64,000 nt of DNA from Monodelphis domestica. Taxonomy: Eukaryota > Chordata > Mammalia > Didelphimorphia > Didelphidae. The position numbers and the translations under genes are program-made. The DNA is taken from assembly GCF_027887165.1 (NCBI RefSeq), contig NC_077227.1, forward strand, positions 440,313,895 through 440,377,894, read 5' to 3'. Of this stretch, positions 20,785 to 33,049 are shown piece after piece (position 1 is the stretch's first letter; the number at the start of each line of letters is the position of its first letter). Under the pieces are notes generated by a model, which had not been told where the DNA came from, did not search any database, and saw only the letters and a program-made list of their open reading frames with translations.

Positions 20785-21204
20785 TAAAGTGGAGGAATTC
20801 TACGAGAACTGGAAGTCCTTCAGGAATTGATTCAGAGTGAGGGGAATAGAATCAGGAGTACATTGTACACAGAGACTGATACACTGTGGTACAATTGAAT
20901 ATAATGGACTTCTCCATTAGTGTCAATGCAGTGATCCTGAAGAACATCGAGGGATCTACGAGATAGAAGACTATCCACATTCAGAAACTGTGGGAGCAGA
21001 ATCACAGAAGAAAAACAACTGCTTGATTACATGGGTTGAGGGGATATGATTGGGGATATAGACTCTAAATGAATATCCTATTGCTAACATCAATGACATG
21101 GAAATAGGTTTTGATCAAGGACACATATAATACCCAGTGGAATTGTGAATCAGCTACAGGAAGGGTGGGGGTGGTGAGGGAGGAAAGAATAAGATTCTTG
21201 TAAC

Positions 21205-21926
<722 letters not shown>

Positions 21927-21989
21927 TAACCAAGGAATAATGTTCTAAATTGACTAAATAAATAAAATTTTAAAACTTTAAAAAAATAA

Positions 21990-23510
21990 GAAAAAAACCT
22001 TGACAGACATATGAAGTGATGCAAAGTAAAGTGAGTAGAACCAGGAGAATGCTTTACATGGTAACAACAATAATGAATAAGAATCAATTGTGAATGGCAA
22101 CTATTATCAACAAGGTAAGGATCCAGGACAACTCCAATAGACTCATAGTGAAAAAAGTTATCCTCCATAATAGAAGGAATAGATGGAGTCTGAATGCAAA
22201 TTGAAACATACTATTCTTCATTTCATTTCCTCTATGAATTTTTCTTTTAATATAAGCAATATGTGTCTTTCTTCCTAATATGACAAAAACAGGGAAATAT
22301 TGTAAGAGTTAAAATAGTTGGCTGTCATAAACTGTAGTGATTAAAATAGTGGAAGAATTAAATTGTTGTAGATAAAAGAGTGGATGAGTAAATTGTGACC
22401 ACAGAAAATATGTTTCACTACAGTGTCTTGTTTCAAATCAAATATAAGGTGGTCGCCAGGGAAATATTCCCAATTATGAATATACCCAAGTCAACTGGGT
22501 TTTATAGAGAATTTAATTAATAATACAATGAGGAATTAAAGAAAGAGAGAAAGAGAGAAAAAGGAAATAATGAGAAAAGGATAGGCCAGCCCAGGGCAGC
22601 CCTGGCCAACCCAGGCCTAAGTCCTAAAAGAAAGATCAGTCAGTCCTTAATCACTCACCACAAGATCTGTTCAAGCAAGGATTCTAGTGACACAAGGCCA
22701 GCTTCATCTCAGCTGCCTCCACCAGCTCAATGCCTGAATCTGAATGATTGAATCAGAATCTCCTTTCAGCTCTATCTGAGCTCCTATTTAAAGGGAATTT
22801 TCTCCTATGTCACCTCCCCTAAATTCTTACATCTACTAATCACAGTAGACATTTTTCAAAGGACAGACCATTCTTAGTTCACACCTGAGTAGACTAATCT
22901 TTTGAGTAATTCACACCTGAGTAGACTAGAATCTCTTAGTAAGTTTCTCACCTCTTTGCTCCTTGTAAATTCACAAGTTGCCTGACCTTTATAGGTACTT
23001 AGCACCTTTTTGTATTAGTCTTAAAAATAGGCACAGCCTAAGAACTTTTGTCTTACTATAAGTATGGGTTTAAGTATCTTTTCATTGTTCAGCAAAGAGT
23101 TTACAACTTTATCTTCCCCTAAGGCATGCTTAAGTATATCGAAGTAGAGTTCTCACATTCCTGATCTAAGTTACTTCATTGTTTAAAGTGGGGAATGGTC
23201 TTAACCCAACCTTATGAAGTAGGATCTGAGAATTTTTTAAGGTTTACAATATGTATTATATATATATATATATAAAACCTATGTCATATTACCTGCCCTC
23301 TTAAGGAGAGGAAAGGGAAGGGAGGAAGGGAGGAAAGAAATAGATAGATTTTTGATATAGCTAATATAAAAATTTGTTTCTCTTGGCAAGGATTTATTAT
23401 AATTCATAATGATGACATAAAATAACATAAATAATTCACATGTACCATATTATTTTTATGTGACATTATATTATGTTATATATTTTTAAAATAAAAATAA
23501 TTGGTAATTT
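21990..23510 (+). repeat. second L1 3' UTR, split by a solo LTR
   Basis: 21990-22300 (GAAGTGATGCAAAGTAAAG, GAGTAGAACCAGGAGAATG, GGAGTCTGAATGC) and 23249-23510 (CATATTACCTGCCCTC, GGGAAGGGAGGAAGG, GGAAAGAAATAG) are the two parts of an L1 3' region. The solo LTR lies between. Confidence 0.65.
22301..23248 (-). mobile_element. solo ERV LTR (LTR-B family), 948 bp
   Basis: On the plus strand it runs TGTAAGAG..GGTTTACA, flanked by ATAT on both sides (22297-22300, 23249-23252). Read in its own direction it matches the ERV-B 3' LTR along its length: the CCATTCCCCA..TTTAAACAATGAAG block, a doubled CTACTCAGGTGTGAA unit, the CTGTGATT promoter area, TTAGGCCTGGGTTGG, and TTTTAACTCTTACA at the end. Confidence 0.85.
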
Positions 23511-23514
23511 AAAA

Positions 23515-23620
23515 AAAAGTCAAATTCCTTGAGAGCAGGGGCTATTTTTGCTTTTTCTTTGTCTCCCCAGCTCTTAGCACAGTGAGCTCTTAACTCATGA
23601 TAAGTATTTAATTAATGATT
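23515..23620 (+). repeat. L2 3' end
   Basis: CCTTGAGAGCAGGGGC, then CCCCAGCTCTTAGCACAGTG is the closing part of L2. Confidence 0.7.
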
Positions 23621-24323
23621 TATCTAAGTCTTACCATGCTACTTCAGAGAAAGTTTTGTCAAATATGGACAATATTGGGGGTAGTACAAACAAAAACATG
23701 CTAAGACTACACATGGCTTATTTATGAACTGATAGATGGTCTGCCTTAATACAGGGGAAAGTTCAATTCAGGGATTAAAACAGTAAATGAAAACAATACT
23801 TTCCTATTGAAGGTAAAAAAATAAACTCTAAGTGAAATGCAATATAATTAATGCCTTAAGTTTCAAAAGCGAACCTTTCATTAGCTTGCTTTGAACTATT
23901 TTTGAATTTTTTAATTCATTATGCACAATGTCTTAACATAGTTGGTGTTTAATAGCTGATTCATTTTATTTTCTCTGTACTTGGGTAACTCACCTTTGTG
24001 GTACATTTATAAGTGTTTTTCTACATATGGGCCTTTTTGAAAGGTGAATCCAGAATATACTCACTATGTGTTTCTCCCCTGAACATCCTGAGACATGCTT
24101 TCCCTCATTAATCATAAGTAAGCATATGCCCAGTACTCACTGTTTGAAAGTTCTACCCCAAACTCTCTGGAGTGGAGATTTAGAACAAAAGAAATTTGGC
24201 TTGGGCCCTAAAAAGAGACCTCCTTAGAGTAGTAATAGGTCAGCTCCCTTGAATGCCACAGGAAAGTCTAGATCCTTCTGGTTTCTTTAAAAGTATATAC
24301 AGTATTTTTCTCTCTTTCCCCAG
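23621..24323. other. unique sequence with CNE-like core
   Basis: No repeat recognised. 23830-23970 holds TATAATTAATGCC, CTTTCATTAGC and TTAATTCATTATGC, homeodomain-type words in otherwise unique DNA. Conservation is a guess. Confidence 0.3.
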
Positions 24324-24403
24324 CTCTGCCATCTCCTAGAAGAGTTCCAGGAAGAATTCAGAAGCTTAGAAAAGATGCCATAGCATCTTCCTTTCATGGG
24401 CAG
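24324..24403 (+). other. candidate internal exon, 80 bp
   Basis: A strong acceptor (CTCTCTTTCCCCAG) precedes and a strong donor (CAG/GTGAGC) follows. Two readings are possible. In the third frame all 26 codons are open and end on a codon boundary, giving an Arg/Lys-rich peptide (RRVPGRIQKLRKDAIASSF). In the first frame an acidic peptide ends at TAG 24381-24383. No family is recognised. It could be a coding exon, a noncoding RNA exon, or a chance pairing of sites. Confidence 0.35.
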
Positions 24404-24574
24404 GTGAGCTTTTCTATTAAAAAATATATTCTATTTCTGAAATTCCTTTAAAAAGAGAGGGTACAAAAAGCCACACTGTTTAAGCCAGAAAAGAAGAAGG
24501 CTGTTGTCTAGGAAGAAGTGGCAGGACTGTAAACTACATTCACCTAAATAATAGTTAGGATGCTAATATTTGAT

Positions 24575-24785
24575 ATTAGAGGCAGACTGATATAATAGGT
24601 AGAGAGAAGGCCTAGAATTCAGGAAGACCTGGCTTCAAGTCATGCCCCAGGCATATGGCTATGTGACCCTAGATAAGTTCCAGGTGATTCTCTAGGACTA
24701 TAAATTGCCAGATAGGTACTGATCTTCATTAGTGGAAGAAATTTCTCATTTGAAGTTCCCTATGTCAACTAAATCATGTCAGGGA
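24575..24785 (+). repeat. CORE-SINE
   Basis: GAGGCAGACTGATATAATAGG, AGGAAGACCTGGCTTCAAG, GGCTATGTGACCCTAG, GATAGGTACTGATCTTCATT and GAAGTTCCCTATGTCAAC. Same type as 14430-14640. Confidence 0.65.
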
Positions 24786-24834
24786 AAAAAAAATTTCTAT
24801 TAACAGAAATATTAGCATTTCATTGTCATAAATC

Positions 24835-25125
24835 CTTTTCACCTCCACTGTCATTTGATCTCCAAAATAACACCAAAGTGATCAGCATAATTATTACTCA
24901 AATGGATCCATATCTCCACTGAAATGAGTATTCCCCATGCAATTCACAAGTCCTTCCTTCCATGCCAATAAGATTATTCCCTAGGTCATCTTCTAAGTTA
25001 GTTTTCAGCCCCAAATATAATCTGATACCAAAATTGGGACAATGACTTATCCAAGATCATAAAGCTAGAAAGCAGTAGAACTTAGACTTATCTTCCAACT
25101 TCTAATCAACTTCCAAATGGCTCAG
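24835..25125 (-). repeat. MIR remnant, reverse, interrupted
   Basis: GTCATTTGATCTCCAAAATA at the left and CTTATCCAAGATCATAAAGC at the right are MIR parts read backwards; the 140 bp between are unrecognised. Confidence 0.45.
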
Positions 25126-25159
25126 ATTATAGACCAAAGGTCTTGATATAAATCTCAAA

Positions 25160-25312
25160 CTAGAGAGGTGGGGAGGTATAATGTTGGAGCACTGGATTGG
25201 GAGTCAGGAAGACTTGGATTTCTATCCTTCTTTAGGTAGCTATTAGCCTTGTGATCTTGGGTAAGTCACTTAGTCTCTTGGGGCCTCAGTTTCTTCATCT
25301 GTAAGAAATTAT
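25160..25312 (+). repeat. MIR SINE
   Basis: GGAGTCAGGAAGACTTGG, CTTGTGATCTTGGGTAAGTC, then GCCTCAGTTTCTTCATCTG. Confidence 0.7.
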
Positions 25313-26039
25313 TTTAGTCCCTTATGAAGTCAATGAGACTAACTTATACAAAGCAACAGAAGATGGAGCAAAATTAAGGCTTCCATAAAGAAGGGGGCAA
25401 GTGAGTCAGATCTGGTGTTATCAGGGAAGGGTTCAATAAGAGATGGGCCACCTCAAAAGTATAATTTCTTCCTTAGGCCTCTATTTGATATTTGGAGTCC
25501 TGAAGAGCTAAACTGGCAGATAGGTTGTCCTATTTGTATCCCCTTAGTGTTTCTAGATTAAAAATTAAATGTCCCTTTCAAGAAGGTATCAGGACATTAT
25601 TATAACTTCATTGTTATTATTTCAGGTTAATATTGAATGTGAGTTTTCATGACTAATTCCAAAGTTTCCTCAGTGTATTTGGCTGTGATATGGGATTTCA
25701 AGACCCTTCCTCAGTTTACTACAGTCATCGTTTGTGTTTCCAAGGGCTTCAGAGGCCTGGCCAACTGGAACCCTATCTCAAATTCTCAGCACCACATTCA
25801 CTAAATTGTCATTCACTCTTCACTCAGAGACCTCTAATGGGGGAGAATTCACTTTCTTGAGGCAACCCATAAATCTTCTGTGACACTAGTTTTGCTGTCT
25901 AAAAGATATAAAAACTCTTCATTATCAGGATATTCTGGTTTCCTTTTTAGTCCCCATCCTATCCATTCAGCTTTTCCCCCCTCGATATTCCTTTTTTGCT
26001 CAAAGCAAATCCATCTATGTACCCTCCCCTCCCTTCTTT
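25313..26039. other. mostly unrecognised
   Basis: No gene. 25830-25875 (GACCTCTAATGGGGGAGAAT, CTTTCTTGAGGCAACCC) faintly resembles an old LINE tail. Confidence 0.35.
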
Positions 26040-26460
26040 ACTTTGTGCTATACTAATTGCTTTCTGGAATATCACCCATCTTTCAAGGCTAAATCCAAGC
26101 TATATATATTTTTTTTCAATGAAGATTCTATTAACTCTCCACACCCCCAGCTCTTTTATGTCCCTTCTATGAATTTTTAGTCAATGCTGTGCAGTTTAGG
26201 ATGCAAGTATTGTTTTATATTTAATGGCATTGTTTCCATAGCTATAAACTCCTTGAAGGTAAGGATAAGTAAGGATGGTGATGACTTACTCTTCCTTTGA
26301 ATTCTCCACACAACCTCATGAAGCACTAGAAACAATCCCAAGAGAGCCTCACAAAACAGAAGAACCAGGCAACTGAGAACTCCTTTCAGGGCAGCCACTT
26401 GGGAGAAGTTAATTTGAAGGAGGAAGGAAATTGCTATAGACAGAGGGGTCTTTGTTTCCA
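26040..26460 (+). repeat. L2-like 3' part
   Basis: CTTTCTGGAATATCACCC, CTTTCAAGGCTAAATCCAAG, then TATAAACTCCTTGAAGG follow L2 3' order, with decay after 26270. Confidence 0.5.
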
Positions 26461-26960
26461 CCAACAGTTGTATATGGGGCAGTTACTGTCATGCCTTGTA
26501 GAATGTGAGCCATAGCAAACTGAAAACACAAAACTTTGCTCTACAGACAAGTGGCAATTGGGGGATTCGAGACTTTGGGACATTAAACACAACTTGCAAA
26601 ATTTAAATTAAGCCCACTTTGTATTATTTGTATTCTCTCTGGACTTGATTTTGCTAGTTAAAAAAAGAATGATCCTGCAAGCTGAGGTGCTAATTTAATA
26701 ACTTATTCTTTCATTGTGGGAGTAATTACAAAGTGTCTCCTTTTCCTCTTCTGAGAGATTCAGGGCAGTAAGAAGAAGGTCAAAGCAATAGCCAACTGCA
26801 TTTGAATCTCAGGTCCACCAAATATGTGGGAGGGAGCATTGCATCTATTTCTAGGGCCAGATTTTAGGAAGGATGCTGACAAGCTGGAGCTCAGGTTGGA
26901 GAACAAAATGATATAATGCGAATCAATTGAAAATAAGCATTATATTCCTCCTCCAACTCT
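26461..26960. other. unique block, CNE-like
   Basis: No repeat hallmark over 500 bp. Dense AT-rich words (TTTAAATTAAGCCC, GCTAATTTAATAAC, GGAGTAATTACAAAG) alternate with ordinary sequence, which resembles conserved noncoding DNA. A pyrimidine tract ending in AG at 26974 is acceptor-like but no donor suits it. Confidence 0.3.
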
Positions 26961-27071
26961 GTTTTTTTTTTTCAGTCCAAATTCTGCAGTTCCTTTGAAT
27001 ATGTGAATGACTGTCATATTGATTTCTTCAGTAAAGCACCAGAAAACAGAACTATGATCAATGTACAGAAG

Positions 27072-27187
27072 ATACATGTCCAAAAAATCTTAAGGCAGTT
27101 TTAGGTTATTAAAGTTAAAAAAGAACTATACTAATATTTAAGTTATTAAAGATTAAAACTTCCCTAAGACTTTTGGGATGCCCCATA
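27072..27187. mobile_element. mariner-type palindromic MITE, second copy
   Basis: Arms CATGTCCAAAAAATCTTAAG..GTTTTAGGTTATTAAAG and, reversed, CATCCCAAAAGTCTTAGG..GTTTTAATCTTTAATAAC pair around an AT-rich centre. Same arm motif as 630-719. Exact edges are uncertain. Confidence 0.55.
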
Positions 27188-27189
27188 TT

Positions 27190-27660
27190 ATAAGGGAGAT
27201 TTTTTTTGCCAAATATAAGAATATATTTCTTTTTTCTTTATTCAGATATTTTATTTTCCTGATTACACATAATAACAATTTTCAACATATATTACCCGAA
27301 ATTATGAGATCCAAATTGTCTCCTTTCTCTCTTCCTTCCCTCTTTCAGAGAGAGTAAGCAATTTGATCTAGAGTATACATGTATTATCATGCAAAACATA
27401 CTTCTATATTGGTCATTGCTATAAGAGAATACTAGTATAAAACCAACCCCCCCCCCAAATAAAACTATAAATAGACTAATATAAAAAATAGTCTGCTTTG
27501 ATCTGCATTCTGACTCCAACAGTTCTTTCTCTGGAGGTGGATAATCTTCTTTGTCATATGTCCTTCGGAATTGTCCTGGATCACTGTATTGCTAAGAGTA
27601 GCTAAGTCTTTCATAGCTGATCATCATACAATAGTGCTGTAATCTGATAAGATATTACTT
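27190..27660 (-). repeat. L1 3' untranslated fragment
   Basis: CATGCAAAACATACTTC, ATATTGGTCATTGCTATAAG, GATCTGCATTCTGACTCCAAC, TTTCTCTGGAGGTGGAT and ATTGCTAAGAGTAGCTAAG occur in the same order at 62341-62600. It is a reversed L1 3' region. Confidence 0.65.
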
Positions 27661-27724
27661 AAAAACTAGAGCAACTCAAAAAAAGCTCTTTTGGAAGACA
27701 AAGTACTTTTAAGCACTAGAAGTT

Positions 27725-27832
27725 ATCATTCATTTGGAGACTGGATGACCACTTGTTAGGGGACCCAGTAGAATTAATTCTGCTTTAAGGAAAAATTACA
27801 CTAGATTAATAATGAAATCTCTTCCAATACTG
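27725..27832 (+). repeat. CR1/L3 LINE 3' end
   Basis: GGAGACTGGATGACCACTTGTTAGG, then ATTACACTAGATTA and AATCTCTTCCAATAC: the conserved tail of CR1/L3. Confidence 0.65.
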
Positions 27833-27835
27833 ATA

Positions 27836-28070
27836 TTTGTTGTTGTTCAATTGTTTCAGTCTCAACTGATTCTTTGAGACCCCATTTAGGGCAAAAATAT
27901 CTGAGTGGTGGCCATTTCCTTCTCCAGCTCATTTTATGGTTGAGGAAACTGAGGGAAACAGAGTTCACTGACTTGCCCAGGCTCACACAACTAGTAAGTG
28001 TGAGGCCAGATTCGAACCTAGGAAGATAAGTGTATCTGACTTCAGATCCAGCACTCTATCTACTGTGCCA
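27836..28070 (-). repeat. MON1-like CORE-SINE
   Basis: Starts with the reversed tail TGTTGTTGTTCAATTG, then CCATTTCCTTCTCCAGCTC, GAGGAAACTGAGG, CTTGCCCAGGCTCACACAAC, and ends in the reversed head CTCTATCTACTGTGCCA. Confidence 0.8.
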
Positions 28071-28569
28071 AATTCTAAGTTAATATGATCCATATTTTCT
28101 CTGATACAAATTAGCTATGTAAGTCACTCAGCCTGTTAATGTCAGACAACTCTCCTCTAGACAACCATCTAGAACTCCAGAAATGCTTTCTAATGTGAGA
28201 GCTTCTGCCAACATTCCCTAAAGAAAACTTACCCACTCATATTTGCGCACCCTTTACAAGTTGGAAGAGATTTTTTTTACTCATCTCATTAACTGTAGTT
28301 TCACTCAGATTTAATTTAGATTAACAAGAAGAAAAGGTATTAAATGCCTGTCAGATAACCCAATTAGTACTTTAAATAATTTAATTGGCCTGTTTATTTT
28401 CAAGGAGACTTAGCAAGAATGTTGGGAGGAGAGAGTACCATTAGTAAGTGTTGCAATGATATCTACTGGGACTTTTTCAGAGTTGAGGAATAAGTAGGGA
28501 AAGAAATTTGCTACATTGCACTAGTAGTAATAGTAGTAGAAGCAGCAGCCGCACTATTGATAACAAATA
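28071..28569. other. mostly unrecognised
   Basis: 28090-28140 may be a MIR scrap. A short (AGTAGT)n run lies at 28521-28545. No gene. Confidence 0.35.
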
Positions 28570-28680
28570 AGATCAGCATCATAGATCCAGAGTTAGGATG
28601 GACCTCAGAAATCAAGTCCAACATCCTCATTTTATAGTTGAGGAAATTAAGGCCAAGAGAGGGGAAATGTCTATACTTTT
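28570..28680 (-). repeat. MIR/L3-type SINE fragment
   Basis: ATCATAGATCCAGAGTTAGG, CAAGTCCAACATCCTCATTT, then GTTGAGGAAATTAAGGCC, a frequent old SINE sequence. Confidence 0.5.
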
Positions 28681-28684
28681 TTTT

Positions 28685-29480
28685 TAAACAGAGACTCTTA
28701 TTACAGAGCATATATGTTCCCAACAAAGCCATTGATAAGAAGAAAGTCTCTATATATTACAAAATATTTATAATGCTTTTTGTGATAGGCAAAAATTAGA
28801 AAATGTCAATTTCCATAAACTAGGGAATGGTTAAACCAATTATAGTACATAAATGAAATGGAATATTGCTGTGCTGTAAGAAATTACGTATGTGGGAGGG
28901 GTTACAGTTAAGTGGCTCAGTGGAGAGAGAGCCAGGCCTAGACAGTTGGTCCTACATTCATATGTGACCTCAGACACTTCCTAGCTGTGTGACCCTGGAA
29001 AGTCACTTATCTCCCATTGCCTAGCCCTTACTGCTCTTCTGCCTTGGGACCATTATACAGCATTGACTTTAATATGGAAGGTAAGGGTTTTAAAATATAA
29101 GTACAATTTTAAAAAAGAAATTATGTATGCATTGAAAACAGAGAAGAATGGAAAGTTTGAACTGATGTAGAGTACAATAAACCAAGCAAGGAAAACAGCA
29201 TACACAATGACCACAACAATGTAAATGGAAAGAATAACCACATCCAAAAATGTGTTTTGTGTAAAGTAAATGCTAAAAAATTATAATAATCAAGTAGGAC
29301 TTAAATGAAGAGATAAGAGAGAACATTCTCAACCTACCCCTTTCATAGCACAAGTTTTTGGACTTTTTCACTTGTGTTGATTTTTTTTTCTTTTTCTAAA
29401 AATGCTACTTGTTATATGGGATAGGTTCCTAGATAGGGAAGAAGGATGCAGAGGATAACTATGATGATGTAAGAAACAGA
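28685..29480 (+). repeat. old L1 3' end, split by a SINE
   Basis: The left part (AGGGAATGGTTAAACCAATT, AATGGAATATTGCTGTGCTG) is the C-terminal coding end of ORF2; the right part from 29115 (GAAAGTTTGAACTGATG, CAATAAACCAAGCAAGG) is 3' UTR. The SINE at 28893 divides them. Confidence 0.65.
28893..29114 (+). repeat. tRNA-derived SINE, full length, with target duplication
   Basis: Head GTGGCTCAGTGGAGAGAGAG, box CCTACATTCATATGTGACC, CTAGCTGTGTGACCCTGG, GCCTAGCCCTTACTGC, tail GGAAGGTAAGGGTTTT. A 15-bp duplication AAGAAATTA(C/T)GTATG flanks it (28878-28892, 29115-29129), showing endonuclease-primed retrotransposition into the L1. Confidence 0.85.
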
Positions 29481-29489
29481 AGATAGTGC

Positions 29490-29600
29490 ATTTTTTTTTA
29501 AAAAAAGAGAGACAGGTAAGTGACTTGCCCAAGATCACACAGGAAATAAGTATCAGAAATGGATCTTAAATCCAGGCTTTGGTGAATCCCTCCTCTGTCT
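29490..29600 (-). repeat. MIR fragment
   Basis: GGTAAGTGACTTGCCCAAG, ATCACACAGGAAATAAG, then TTAAATCCAGGC: MIR core reversed. Confidence 0.55.
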
Positions 29601-29904
29601 CCCAAATCTATTAGTGTACAAAGACCAGACTAATCTGGTTTTCATCTTATGCTGTTCAACATTTTTTCAATTAATTTGATGAAAGAATAGATGGCACATT
29701 TTGGATGAAATGAAAGGTAGTGGGTATAAATGTAAAGTTAGGCCCCTAAGTTTCAAAAGAAAAAAAATAGCCTTTTTACCCCTAGGAAATGTATGGTTAC
29801 ATAGTTGTTGGTCTGAAAAAGAAGCTTTCAGGGTTTTAGGGAACTGAATGGCTATTATGAATCAACATGAGACACACCAGCCAAGTAAACAAAACAAATG
29901 AGAT

Positions 29905-30058
29905 TCTAGTTCTTACTTCCTATGTGTGTGACTTTGGTCATATCTCTTCAACCTCTTTAGAGCCTTAGTTTCTCCATTTGTAAAATGACCAGTACAGGCT
30001 AAGTGACCTTTTAAGTGTCCTTGAATTCTATATTTTTGATACTATGTTCTTAGGCTAC
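29905..30058 (+). repeat. MIR SINE inside the CR1/L3
   Basis: GTGTGTGACTTTGGTCATATC, GAGCCTTAGTTTCTCCATTTG, then AAAATGACCAG. CR1/L3 resumes with GGCTACCTTAAGAGAG. Confidence 0.55.
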
Positions 30059-30376
30059 CTTAAGAGAGATAATGTTTCCTGAACAAGGAAGGAAACTCCT
30101 CTGCTCTTCCCCAGGATTATGTCATACTTCCAAGACATCAAACATCAATAAACTGGAACACGTCTAGAAGAGGGGGACCAGAATGATGAGATAACTAAAA
30201 AATATGCCATAGGAGGATTGATTGAAGGAACTGGAGATGTTTAGACCTAGAGGAACATGATAGTTTTCTCTAAATATCTGAAGGACTGTTGGGTGGAAGA
30301 AAAGGCCAGGCTTGTTTATAGAAATTATAATGATAAGAAGTTCCAGGGAGTCATATATAGGTTGCACTGATGTAAC

Positions 30377-31863
30377 TGTGTGAAGTCAGGGTTTTTTCCA
30401 TTGTCATAATAGCACAAAACTTAGGAGAGGTGATATTACTGGTAGATATAATGGGTTGGGACCCCTGAATGAGGCACCAAATGATGCCAGACTTGGTCCC
30501 AGTTCAGATGCCTTCATGTATCAAAGTCCAGGGGTGCTTATCAGGATACCTGGTTTTCCCTAATGAACAGCCATCAGGGGAAATTCTATTCATTCCCACC
30601 TGTGTGGAGCTACTCAGAGATGTCTGCCCATTTCATCAAGCCCCTGCAAAGGAGGGGGCAGAGGGACCTTGACTTCTTTTCTATAAAAATCCTATCCACC
30701 TCCAATCCTAGGGGGTAGGTGACTTCACTCCCTGAAAGAAGAAACAGTGGCTCCATTTCCACCAGTCAGGGCCACTTCTCTCTGATAAGTCCAAAAAAAG
30801 CCTTATCTGAGATGAATTGAGTTTGAGTGAGAAATCCTTTTTTAGCAAGACCAAGCCACGAACACGCCAGAAACATATACATGCAGCATATATACACATA
30901 CGCACACAGACATAGACAGATACACACATATGATAAAGGCAAGAATATAGGCTGAAAGGGTAGAGAACAATGATCTTGACTTCTTTGTTTAGCTTTTGAT
31001 CTAATTTAATTTCATTTTTATGACTATTGATTGGATGATTTTGAGATTTGTAGTACATGATTCCTCTCTGTGTATTTTGCAACATCTCTGGTGTATTTTG
31101 GGGGCACAGCATCCTGTTTTAAATTAAAAGGACATTGAAAGGAATTTTTTTACTGTAAGTCAGATACTTGCTTGGGTCTGGAGAAATTGAATCAGCATCA
31201 GACACGGGCACTCAAAAGAACAGGCTTATTTTAACCTACAGCACTCTAACTAGCTTGTCCTATACACTTTAACTAGGTATGTTGGCTCAGGTCTCTAGTT
31301 TTGGACTAAAGATGGGCTTTTAATCTGTTCTTTTTAGGAGAGTCTTTCTTATTTCCACACCTTAGCAGATGAGAATCAAAAACCTAGCAAATGGCCTTGA
31401 AGATTTGAAGCCCAGAAAATAGTAGCATGGAGATGCTTAGTAATTCACTAAACCAGAAGAAGCATCTTGTAGATAGGACATGTCTTTGGAGAATTGAGAT
31501 AGACACTTCTATGAGAGTGGCATAAAGACTTCATTTGAAAAATTGTCAGCCCTTCAGTGTTAGAGTTGAGAGTTATCTTAGCCACATGTACACTTTGGCC
31601 ATATGCAATCTCTGTGTACTCTCTGGTCACATATATTTTCTGTGTGTGACTTCACTACTATATCTCATGTGTGCATGCATAGGGTAAGGGAGAACACTCT
31701 TATCTTTTTGTTTTTGCTTTTAAATAAAAATCATTTCTTTTGAACTACTGTGCCAGTTTACCTGGCAAAAACACACATATAGGGGAGAATCTATTTTTAA
31801 GGGTGTGATGATACAATGATTTTGGAAGACCACATATGAGAGAGGGAGGCCTCAGAAAGTACA
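30377..31863 (+). mobile_element. LTR-like insert, 1.49 kb, inside the CR1/L3
   Basis: Starts TGTGTGAAG after TAAC and ends AAGTACA before TAAA, so ends and a decayed 4-bp duplication are LTR-like. TATAAAA occurs about 305 bp in (about 30683) and AATAAA at about 31722, 140 bp before the end. The 1-kb gap between these is unusual for an R region, so the insert may be composite or a mini-provirus. No coding sequence. Confidence 0.4.
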
Positions 31864-32015
31864 TAAAGAGAAATTCTGTCACAATTGGGGCTATCTAAAG
31901 TTTAATGGACCGCCTTGGAAAATTCTTGATTACCTTTCCCTGGAGGTCTTCAAGCAAATGCTGGGTAAGGACCTATTGGTGATGTTGTGAAGGGGATTCT
32001 TTGATGAGTGTAGGT

Positions 32016-33049
32016 TGTAATTAATAGGCTTTATAGAATATCTTTTGATTATTTGCCATTCAAATCTGCTATCTAGTATAGAATCATACTGGTCTCTTCA
32101 ACACAGTTATACCATACAACATGGGAAGGAGGAAATGCTAGGATCCAAAATACAACAAAGCTCTTCCACTTTGCCCTCCACGCCCACTGAGCTTGCAAAT
32201 AACAGCCTCAACACTGATTGTCTGGCACAACACAGAATGATTGTCTCACACAAGTCACCAGGGTTCCAAGCTCCTGATGCTCCCTCACACACTCTGATTC
32301 ATGTGAACACACTCTGCTTTTCTCAATTTTTTACTGAATCCCAGCAATAATATTCCTATCAGCTTAGGCGACAAATCTCCTTCCATAAACTCTGGGTTCT
32401 AGTTGGGGGGGTTTCCCCCCCTTACAATGCTTACTTAATGTCATTGCTAAGGGCACAATACATCTTAAAAAGACCATGAAAACACAGGCTGCTATATCCT
32501 CTTCATAGCTATTCCACCTTTTATTCTGGTAATTCCCAGACTCAAATGTTTCCAGGTTTTCCCTCTGTAACATTTTTTTTTTATCCCATCCAGGGTAATC
32601 AATCAGAAGTCAGAGTCAATATACTAGTCTCACTTACTAACCCCATAACATGAAGTTTAATCCTTGTGTCTTCTGTTCTCTAGAAAAAGTGTTCAGTATT
32701 ATGGAGTTAGGTGGAAGAAAAGGAAGAATTTATGAAGAATTACAACCTTATTCACCAGCTATTTATAAAGTATATAATATATAAATATGCATTGAGGGAT
32801 CTGTTATCTTCCTAACTTGGTTAATCACTCCACCAGGGTAGATTACAATTCCTTCATGACTTCTCATGATTTGAAAATTTTACTTTTGTCTTCTTTCTTT
32901 TTTTTGTTTAGTTTCCTTTTTTATTGTAATTTAACTAACATCAATAGACATGATATTTTAATAAAGATTTCTGTTTTTGAACTTTTGCTATGTATACTTT
33001 TTTTAAAGTACAGTTTATACTAAATTAAAGATAATAGTAACCAAATTGT
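32016..33049. other. unique or unrecognised
   Basis: No repeat or gene that I can name. Chance open frames occur on both strands around 32045-32350. Confidence 0.4.

Larger units (their letters stand above)
29640..32015 (+). repeat. CR1/L3 LINE, twice interrupted
   Basis: Pieces in the correct order: GATGAAAGAATAGATGGCAC and GTCTGAAAAAGAAGCTTTC (RT end), AATAAACTGGAACACGTC, GTTGAAGG-type ATTGAAGGAACTGGAGATG, GAAGGACTGTTGGGTGGAAG, then after 31864 GGGGCTATCTAAAG, TGGAGGTCTTCAAGC and GGGGATTCTTTGATG. A MIR (29905-30058) and an LTR-like insert (30377-31863) interrupt it. No frame is open. Confidence 0.7.

Noticed and set aside
26975..27029. Exon-like segment after a pyrimidine tract
   Set aside because: The donor is weak, and its phase would put a stop into the 37181 segment.
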